From assembly GCA_039029535.1 (NCBI GenBank), contig JBCCFW010000090.1, positions 1-30,283 on the forward strand: a stretch of 30,283 nucleotides of DNA. Direction: 5' to 3'. The notes below the pieces were generated by a model. That model searched no databases. It worked only from the letters and a program-made list of their open reading frames with translations, and was not told where the DNA came from. This stretch comes from JBCCFW01 sp039029535 (GTDB lineage: Bacteria; Acidobacteriota; JBCCFW01). A program made the position numbers and the translations under genes. Shown here piece after piece: positions 22,583 through 28,261 of the stretch. Numbering within the stretch: the stretch's first letter is position 1; each line of letters starts with the position of its first letter.

Positions 22583-23238
22583 TGTCTTCATCTCGCGAAC
22601 AGACCCGACGACAGCTCATCGACGAGCTGAGCACCACCCTCGAGCCGAGCCCGACTCGGCTGTCTCCGGCACGCATCGCGCTGGCCTGGCTGCTGGCCAG
22701 CGTCGTGTTCGTGGTCCTCGCCTTCGTCACGACCGGCCCCTTCCGTTGGAGCTTCGCCCCGGGCCCGCCGACGATGGTCGGCACCCTGGAGCTGGTGGTC
22801 GGCCTGCTGGTCGTCGCCCTGGCCGCCGGTGCGGCCTTCGAGCTGTCGGTGCCCGGACCCGTGTCGGCCTGGCGTCGTGCTTGGCCGGCCCTCGCGCTCA
22901 CCGTGGTCTGGTTGGGCCTGCTCGGCTGGCGGGCCTACGCGCTCGACGGAGGCGTGGAGGGCAGCGTGCGCCGCTCGCTCTGCACCTTCCATGGGATCGG
23001 CGTGCTCGTGCCGCCGTTCGTGCTGGCGATGGTCCTCTTGGCACGTCGTGCGGCCTTCAAGCCACGACCCGCGCTCGCGCTCTTCGGTCTCGCGGGAGGC
23101 ATGCTCGTGGCGATCGCCTTGCACCTGGGCTGCTGTGCTTCGCCCATGCACGCCTTCAAGCATCACGTCCTGCCGGCGCTCGGCGTGTCGATCTTGCCGG
23201 CCCTCCTGGCCGGACGCCTGGTCGCGCCGCGCCGCTGA
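22582..23238 (+). CDS. NrsF/DUF1109-like membrane anti-sigma factor
   Basis: This 218-residue protein has a cytoplasmic helical N-terminus (SREQTRRQLIDELSTTLEP) and six predicted membrane helices, the usual DUF1109/NrsF plan. NrsF proteins hold SigF-type ECF factors at the membrane and release them on stress, with cysteines important in Caulobacter. Here C134 and H137 lie in SLCTFHG, and C184-C185 lie at the end of helix five (LHLGCCASPMHAFKHH), a plausible metal- or redox-sensing group. The start ATG at 22582 is fixed by the one-base overlap with the sigma factor stop. The open frame extends further upstream, but that part is a shadow of the sigma factor gene. Confidence 0.85.
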   Translation: MSSSREQTRRQLIDELSTTLEPSPTRLSPARIALAWLLASVVFVVLAFVTTGPFRWSFAPGPPTMVGTLELVVGLLVVALAAGAAFELSVPGPVSAWRRAWPALALTVVWLGLLGWRAYALDGGVEGSVRRSLCTFHGIGVLVPPFVLAMVLLARRAAFKPRPALALFGLAGGMLVAIALHLGCCASPMHAFKHHVLPALGVSILPALLAGRLVAPRR

Positions 23239-23298
23239 GACGACGCGACCCACGCCCGATTCATCTCGCCTGGCGACTTGCCGACGAGTGACGCGGTC

Positions 23299-24447
23299 TC
23301 ACGGACACTCACCGGTCAGGTCTCGTTCCATCGTGCCGCAGTAGCCGCTGGGGGAGTCGGGCTGACGCTCGCCGAACGAGGAGCGACCCCACGACGCCTC
23401 GCGACCGTCGTCCTCGGTCGAGACGAGCACGAACCAGAGGTCACCGTCCGGCACTCCCATCCACTGCTCCGGGTTGGCGATGGCGCAGATCGAACCGGTG
23501 GTGCGGTAGGTGGGGAGGTCCTGGAGGGGGCCATGGAGGAGGTTCACCTGGGTGGGGGTGCAGGTGTCGTCCCAGTCGACCTGGACGTGGGTGCCAGCGA
23601 GGTCGCGGCGGTAGGGGCGCATGGGCTGGCCGGTACCCGTGCCGTCGGGCACGGGCGGCGGAGGGGGGACGGAGGTGACCCCCGGGGCACCGTAACAACC
23701 GAGGATGTAGGGGAAGGTCGCCGTGGCGTGGTAGCGGTAGGTGCCGTCGGGGCCGATGCGACCGTTGCACTCGTCCAGGTACTGCTGCTCGGCGCGGGGC
23801 TGGTACTCGTGGGCATCCCAGGCGTAGGTGGTCGGGTCGCCGATCTGCACCCAGGAACTCTGGAACTCGATGACCTCGGTGCAGTCTTCGTCGACGCAGC
23901 CCCAGGGTCCGTAGATCGGGTAGCCATCGAAGGCGTAGCCGATGATGGGGGAGGGCTCGCCGGGGGGATCGGCAGCGGTGAGGCAGCTCACCAGCAGGGC
24001 GTGGTAGTGGTAGACGCCTCCCCGGGCCGTGTGTCCCTGACAAGTGTCCATGATGCCGTTGTAGACCGGGTCGCCGTACGGGTCCGGCATGGGGCCTTCG
24101 TTCGGGCCGAAGATCGGCGAGCCGTTGGTGGCGATGGCGATGGCGCCGAGGAGGGGAACGGGCTCCGGCTCCATGCGCACTTCCGGCTCGAGCGGGATGC
24201 GCCAAACGTGGTCCTGGGCCACGAGGTCGTGGGGCGTGATCTGCACGAACGGGTAGCTCGGGATCCCGTTGGATTCGACCACGAGGTTGGTCGCGGTGCA
24301 GCGGACGTCCAAGACCGGGTCGGGGTAGGCGGCGTTGTCGGGGTGTGGGCTCTGCGGGGGGAAGTGCTCGGTGGGGCACTGGCTCGCCGCCGGGCTGGCG
24401 ACGAGCAGCAGGGCGACCAACGCCTGGGGGCCTCTCGGGGTGGGCAT
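23299..24447 (-). CDS. Exported YHYH domain protein
   Basis: This 382-residue protein has a signal peptide (about 1-22, ALVALLLVASPAAS). The YHYH family signature is seen at Y146-H-Y-H149 (GGVYHYHA), with a related TYRYHATATFPY further on and the typical GYAFDGYPIYGP between them. Several cysteines (in CPTEHF, DVRC, DTC, VSC, WGC, EDC, DEC, LGC) suit a disulphide-bonded periplasmic or outer protein. The biochemical role of YHYH proteins is unknown; the His/Tyr pattern suggests metal binding but this is unproven. The ATG at 24447 has GAGGAG ten bases upstream. A sigma-54-like promoter precedes it, and it diverges from the haem peroxidase gene across a shared control region. Confidence 0.88.
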   Translation of the reverse strand: MPTPRGPQALVALLLVASPAASQCPTEHFPPQSPHPDNAAYPDPVLDVRCTATNLVVESNGIPSYPFVQITPHDLVAQDHVWRIPLEPEVRMEPEPVPLLGAIAIATNGSPIFGPNEGPMPDPYGDPVYNGIMDTCQGHTARGGVYHYHALLVSCLTAADPPGEPSPIIGYAFDGYPIYGPWGCVDEDCTEVIEFQSSWVQIGDPTTYAWDAHEYQPRAEQQYLDECNGRIGPDGTYRYHATATFPYILGCYGAPGVTSVPPPPPVPDGTGTGQPMRPYRRDLAGTHVQVDWDDTCTPTQVNLLHGPLQDLPTYRTTGSICAIANPEQWMGVPDGDLWFVLVSTEDDGREASWGRSSFGERQPDSPSGYCGTMERDLTGECP

Positions 24448-24503
24448 GGGGAACGGTCTCCTCGGGGGACTGCGCGGATGGCGTGCGCGTGCAGCCTACC
24501 TGG

Positions 24504-24519
24504 AGCAAGTCGGGTGCCA
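24504..24519 (-). promoter_or_regulatory. Candidate sigma-54 promoter of the YHYH gene
   Basis: On the minus strand TGGCACC, CGAC, TTGCT matches the sigma-54 consensus at 11 of 12 defined positions with exact spacing of GG and GC. The predicted start is near 24493, about 46 bases before the ATG at 24447. The palindrome centres at 24608 and 24630 lie 115 and 137 bases upstream of that start. Confidence 0.65.
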
Positions 24520-24600
24520 GGAGGGGGGCTTCAGGAAACCGGCCTGAGACGGGCCTCGGGGCCGATCTCGGCTCCGGCGAGGCTTCGCATTTTCTAGTCA

Positions 24601-24637
24601 CTGCGGGTCCCGCAGGGGCGGGCTGCGGCCCCCGCAG
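24601..24637. promoter_or_regulatory. Tandem 15-bp palindromes, candidate NtrC-type enhancer
   Basis: CTGCGGGTCCCGCAG (24601-24615) and CTGCGGCCCCCGCAG (24623-24637) are two copies of CTGCGG-N3-CCGCAG. Their centres are 22 bp apart, two helical turns, so two activator dimers could stack on one face. They lie between two divergent sigma-54-like promoters, 110-137 bases from each predicted start. A near copy precedes the LTxxQ gene. Fis-type helix-turn-helix activators bind palindromes of this kind; which protein binds is inferred. Confidence 0.6.
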
Positions 24638-24640
24638 TCG

Positions 24641-24660
24641 GGTGGGGTCCGCCCCCCACC
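24641..24660. promoter_or_regulatory. Third inverted repeat in the divergent region
   Basis: GGTGGGG, loop TCCGCC, CCCCACC is a perfect 7-bp inverted repeat immediately right of the two enhancer palindromes. It differs in sequence and may be a separate operator, for instance for a repressor acting on the peroxidase side, or a chance GC-rich repeat. Confidence 0.3.
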
Positions 24661-24713
24661 CGGATCGGCCCCAGGACTTGCCTCCACGCGCGAGCGGGCG
24701 CCCGGCTGTCAGT

Positions 24714-24729
24714 GGGCACGGAGCTTGCG
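24714..24729 (+). promoter_or_regulatory. Candidate sigma-54 promoter of the haem peroxidase gene
   Basis: GGGCACG, GAGC, TTGCG matches TGGCACG-N4-TTGCW at 10 of 12 defined positions; GG at 24715-24716 and GC at 24727-24728 are correctly spaced. Its -24 half is identical to that of the promoter at 17516. The predicted start near 24740 gives a 71-base leader. The enhancer palindromes are centred 132 and 110 bases upstream. Confidence 0.65.
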
Positions 24730-24810
24730 AGAGGTCGGCATGGCGCTTGCCTGACCAGGTGGCAGCGGCCCGTCGTCGCCAGCCGCCAACGAAGTCAGCG
24801 AGGTCCAGCA

Positions 24811-26706
24811 ATGAAATCACTAGCGAGGCTTGTCACGAGCACGAGCTTGTTCCTGCTTCTCTCGGCCGGGATCGTTCCCGTCCGCTCGGCTGCCCAGGAG
24901 GTCGGCGCGACCGGCGACGATCGCAGCGTCGTCAGCGCCCGGTCGCGGGCCGCTGCGACCGAGCGCTCCTTCCGCGACGAGGTGGCCGAGTCCGTGTCCC
25001 CGGTGCGTGGCATCGAGCGTGACCGTGACGCGGGCTCCCGACCGCCGACTCCTCCGGCGCCCGCCGGCTTCCGGACCATCGACGGCACGATGAACAACCC
25101 GGGTGCTCCCGACATGGGCTCCATCGGCGTTCAGCTCGTCCGGATGGCACCGGCCGACTACGGAGACGGCATCTCGTCCATGGGGGGCGAGGGCCGACCC
25201 AGCCCCCGCGCGGTGTCCAACGCCGTTTGTGCCCAGGCCGGTGCCACCCCCAACAGCATGGGGGCGACCGACTACCTGTGGCAGTGGGGTCAGTTCCTCG
25301 ATCACGACCTCGACCTCACCGACGGCACGGATCCGCCGGAGCCGGCCGACATCGAGGTCCCCATCGGTGATCCCTTCTTCGATCCCTTCGGCACGGGCGA
25401 GGCGACCATCTCGCTCAACCGCTCGCTCTACGACGCGAGCAGCGGGACGTCCTCGGGGAACCCACGTCAGCAGGTCAACGAGATCACGGCCTGGATCGAC
25501 GCGAGCAACGTGTACGGCTCCGAGGAAGAGCGAGCGCACGCGCTCCGCACCCTCGACGGCACCGGTCGTCTCAAGACCAGCGCCGGCGATCTCCTGCCCT
25601 TCAACGTCGAAGGCCTGCCCAACGCCGGTGGTCCCGCGGCCACCCTGTTCCTGGCCGGTGACGTCCGCGCCAACGAACAAGTGGGGCTCGCCACCATGCA
25701 CACCCTGTTCGTGCGAGAGCACAACCGACTCGCCGACGAGATTCGTGCTCGTCAGCCGGGTCTCGCCGGAGACGAGATCTACGAGCGTGCCCGGCGACTG
25801 GTCGGCGCGATGATGCAGGTCATCACCTACGAGGAGTTCTTGCCGCTACTCCTCGGGGACCGCGCATTGCCGCCGTACCAGGGCTACGATGCGAGTCGGG
25901 AAGCGAGCATCGCCAACGAGTTCTCGACGGCGGCCTACCGCTTCGGTCACAGCGCGCTCAACACGACGCTCATGCGAATCGACGCGTCCGGCGAGGAGAT
26001 CGCCGAGGGGCACCTCGAGCTCCGCGACGCGTTCTTCGCTCCTCAGCGTCTCGTCGACGAAGGCGGTCTCGAGCCGGTCCTCCGCGGTCTCGCGAGCCAG
26101 GCCTGTCAGGCCATCGACACCCAGGTCGTCGACGACGTCCGGAACTTCCTCTTCGGTCCTCCGGGCTCGGGCGGCTTCGACCTCGCCTCGCTGAACATCC
26201 AGCGTGGGAGGGATCACGGTCTCGCGTCCTACAACGACCTCCGTCGGCGTCTCGGCCTGCGGCCCGCGCGACGCTGGTCCGACATCAGCTCGAACCGCGA
26301 CGTGACCGACGGCTTGCGCTCGGTGTACTCGTCGATCGATCAAGTCGATGCCTGGGTCGGCGGTCTCGCCGAGGACCCGGAGTCCGGTGCCATGGTCGGT
26401 GAGCTCATCGGCACGGTGCTGAGCCGTCAGTTCCTCGCGCTGCGTGACGGAGACGCCTACTGGTACGAGCGCACGCTCGACCGGCAGGAGCTGGACATGG
26501 TGCGCGACACGCGTCTGGCCGACGTCATCCGTCGCAACACGACCATCGGTCGCGAGATCTCCGACGACGTCTTCCGGCTCCGCACCGGTGGTGACCCGGG
26601 CGGTCCCGGCGGTCCGTTCCCGCCCGGTGGTGGCGGAGGCGGCGGTGGGGGCGGTGGTCCCGGTCGCGACGGTGGTCCGGACGGTCCCCGCGGCGGCAGG
26701 AGGTGA
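24811..26706 (+). CDS. Exported animal-type haem peroxidase
   Basis: This 631-residue protein starts with a clear signal peptide (about 1-28, LFLLLSAGIVPVRSAA), so it acts outside the cytoplasm. It belongs to the peroxidase-cyclooxygenase (An_peroxidase) superfamily. The distal side is seen as QFLDHDLDLT, with Q161 and catalytic H165. The distal Arg/Glu pair is R286 and E289 in VRANEQ, followed by MHTLFVREHNRLAD. The proximal haem ligand is H380 in YRFGHSAL, and NIQRGRDHGLASYNDLR is the family's other hallmark. All catalytic residues are present, so oxidation of halides or phenolic substrates by peroxide is expected; the substrate is not known. The C-terminal 40 residues are a Gly/Pro-rich tail with a run of glycines, recalling the repeat protein at 17575. 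The ATG at 24811 is preceded by CGAGG. It diverges from the YHYH gene. Confidence 0.94.
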   Translation: MKSLARLVTSTSLFLLLSAGIVPVRSAAQEVGATGDDRSVVSARSRAAATERSFRDEVAESVSPVRGIERDRDAGSRPPTPPAPAGFRTIDGTMNNPGAPDMGSIGVQLVRMAPADYGDGISSMGGEGRPSPRAVSNAVCAQAGATPNSMGATDYLWQWGQFLDHDLDLTDGTDPPEPADIEVPIGDPFFDPFGTGEATISLNRSLYDASSGTSSGNPRQQVNEITAWIDASNVYGSEEERAHALRTLDGTGRLKTSAGDLLPFNVEGLPNAGGPAATLFLAGDVRANEQVGLATMHTLFVREHNRLADEIRARQPGLAGDEIYERARRLVGAMMQVITYEEFLPLLLGDRALPPYQGYDASREASIANEFSTAAYRFGHSALNTTLMRIDASGEEIAEGHLELRDAFFAPQRLVDEGGLEPVLRGLASQACQAIDTQVVDDVRNFLFGPPGSGGFDLASLNIQRGRDHGLASYNDLRRRLGLRPARRWSDISSNRDVTDGLRSVYSSIDQVDAWVGGLAEDPESGAMVGELIGTVLSRQFLALRDGDAYWYERTLDRQELDMVRDTRLADVIRRNTTIGREISDDVFRLRTGGDPGGPGGPFPPGGGGGGGGGGGPGRDGGPDGPRGGRR

Positions 26707-26825
26707 GAGCTGGACGTTGACGCCAGCAACCAGAAGACCGTGGTGAGGATCCCTCCTTTCCGAGCCACGGCCTGACCGACCGGGTGCCACCCGTGTCCCG
26801 GACGGTCACCCACCCGACCCCTCTC

Positions 26826-26868
26826 GGAGCGGGGGCGCGTTCCCGACGCGTCCCCGCTCCTTCTTCTT
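26826..26868 (+). terminator. Intrinsic terminator after the haem peroxidase
   Basis: A 14-bp stem (26826-26839 with 26847-26860, one G-U pair) closes a 7-base loop TTCCCGA and is followed by TTCTTCTT. It lies about 120 bases after the peroxidase stop and before the end of the convergent GTPase gene. The T-rich tail is on the plus strand only, so it serves the peroxidase transcript. Confidence 0.75.
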
Positions 26869-26902
26869 CCCGGGCTTCAGTCGAGGAGCGCGAAGCGGAC
26901 GC

Positions 26903-28261
26903 TCACTCGGTGATCTCGTCCAACAGGCTCTCGAGCTCCGACGTCACGCGACGACGATCCTCCTCGTCGTCATCGGGCTCGATGCGGCCGAGGAGCTTGC
27001 GGAGTCGGTTCAGCTCCTGACCGCGGAGCCCGCCACCCTCGGTCGCGCCGAGCTCGACGCGATCGCGGCGAGCGTGGGTCCGTTCCTCGTAGGCCCGCAC
27101 CACCGCCAGTGCTCGCGCCAGGAGCACGAGCGCGAAGTCAGGCGTGAGCTCGGCCTCGAGTCGGTCGCCTCGACGCTGCACGTCGAGCGTCTTCCGCACG
27201 AGACCGGAGACGAGACCGACGGCGCCTCCGAGGATCGCGCCCAGGCCCAGCGAGCTCCCGCCGAGCAAGACGTCGACGCCCACGCCCGCGGTCGCTCCAC
27301 CCGCCATGAGCCCGAGCAGGCCCGGGGCGGCGCGCTTCCAGGTGTCGGGGGAGAACAGGTCGTCGCGCAGGACCTCGGACTCGGCCTCGCGAGCTCGTGA
27401 TCGGACCTCGTCACCGGCGAAGCCATGCGCCTTGCCCAGCGCGCGGTGCAGCTCGGCTTCGCGTCGCCGCGTCGTCTCCTCGAGCTCTTCACGCACGAGC
27501 CTCTCGGCGTCGACGACGTCGGCGCCGACGTCGCAGCGCTGGGTCCGGGCCTCGACGAGGAAGGCGGCGATGAGACGCAGCGACTCTTCGCGTCGCTGAC
27601 GGGCCTGCACGCGGCGGGCGCGCTGGAGATCGTCGAGGGCTCCGCGACGCTCCGGGGGCAGCACGGTCGTCAGGGTCGCGAACAGCTCGGCCTCGGCTTC
27701 GGCATCGGCGACCATGACGTCGAAGGCGACCTGGGCGTGGACCTTCTCGCGGCGGTAGACCTCGCGCCACTCGTCGGCGCGGCTCGCCGGGTCGGCTGCG
27801 AAGTTCAACACGCCGATGACCGGCTTCGTCGTCCGCACGAGCAGGGCCAGCTCCTCGCGGAGGTGCTCGAGCGGGGTCTCGGTCACGTCGACCACGTGCA
27901 AGAGGAGGTCGCAGGCCAGCGCGGCTTCGAGTGCCTCCAGGTCGAGCGAGTACAGCTCGCTCTCGCGGAGCGCGGGCTCGTTCAGGACACGGTCGAGGGC
28001 GTCGCGATCGTCGAGACGGGTGGACGACTCGCGTCGCACTCGGTCGAGCTCTTCCAAGATCTGCGGCGCGAGCTCGAAGCCGGGCGTGTCGACGAGCACG
28101 AGCAGCGGCCGACCGCCCAGCCGGAAGCTGACCTCGCGACGACGACGCGTCGTGCGTCCATCCGCGACGGCCAGGTCGTCGCGACGGGCCAGCGTGCAGA
28201 TGAGGCTCGTCTTGCCCGTGTTGACGTGGCCGACCACGCCCAGGCGCAGCGGTCCGCTCAT
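26903..28261 (-). CDS. DUF3482-type membrane-associated GTPase
   Basis: This 452-residue protein has an N-terminal GTPase domain: G1 GHVNTGKTS with K17, a Thr-rich switch I region (DGRTTRRR) and G3 DTPG in VLVDTPGFE. The expected G4 NKxD reads NFAAD, so guanine specificity may be altered, though this may be normal for the family. A long charged helical region follows. A glycine/alanine-rich hydrophobic hairpin at about 318-360 probably inserts in the membrane. The layout matches GTPase/DUF3482 proteins, which usually sit beside a DUF2868 gene. That is the case here: its ATG overlaps the stop of the DUF2868-like gene (ATGA). Function is unknown; a membrane-remodelling or ion-transport role has only domain-shape support. 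Confidence 0.85.
   Translation of the reverse strand: MSGPLRLGVVGHVNTGKTSLICTLARRDDLAVADGRTTRRRREVSFRLGGRPLLVLVDTPGFELAPQILEELDRVRRESSTRLDDRDALDRVLNEPALRESELYSLDLEALEAALACDLLLHVVDVTETPLEHLREELALLVRTTKPVIGVLNFAADPASRADEWREVYRREKVHAQVAFDVMVADAEAEAELFATLTTVLPPERRGALDDLQRARRVQARQRREESLRLIAAFLVEARTQRCDVGADVVDAERLVREELEETTRRREAELHRALGKAHGFAGDEVRSRAREAESEVLRDDLFSPDTWKRAAPGLLGLMAGGATAGVGVDVLLGGSSLGLGAILGGAVGLVSGLVRKTLDVQRRGDRLEAELTPDFALVLLARALAVVRAYEERTHARRDRVELGATEGGGLRGQELNRLRKLLGRIEPDDDEEDRRRVTSELESLLDEITE

Larger units (their letters stand above)
24448..24810. other. 363-base divergent control region with paired sigma-54 sites
   Basis: This gap between the YHYH gene and the haem peroxidase gene contains no credible coding sequence. 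It holds a sigma-54-like promoter pointing each way (24504-24519 minus, 24714-24729 plus). Between them are two CTGCGG-N3-CCGCAG palindromes and a further GGTGGGG/CCCCACC hairpin. A short AT-rich patch (CATTTTCTAGTCA) lies just left of the palindromes and could be an A/T bend or a separate promoter element. Confidence 0.7.

Noticed and set aside
21497..22591. Minus-strand frame of about 360 residues across the gap and ECF sigma gene
   Set aside because: It has no domain and overlaps a clear ECF sigma factor on the plus strand.
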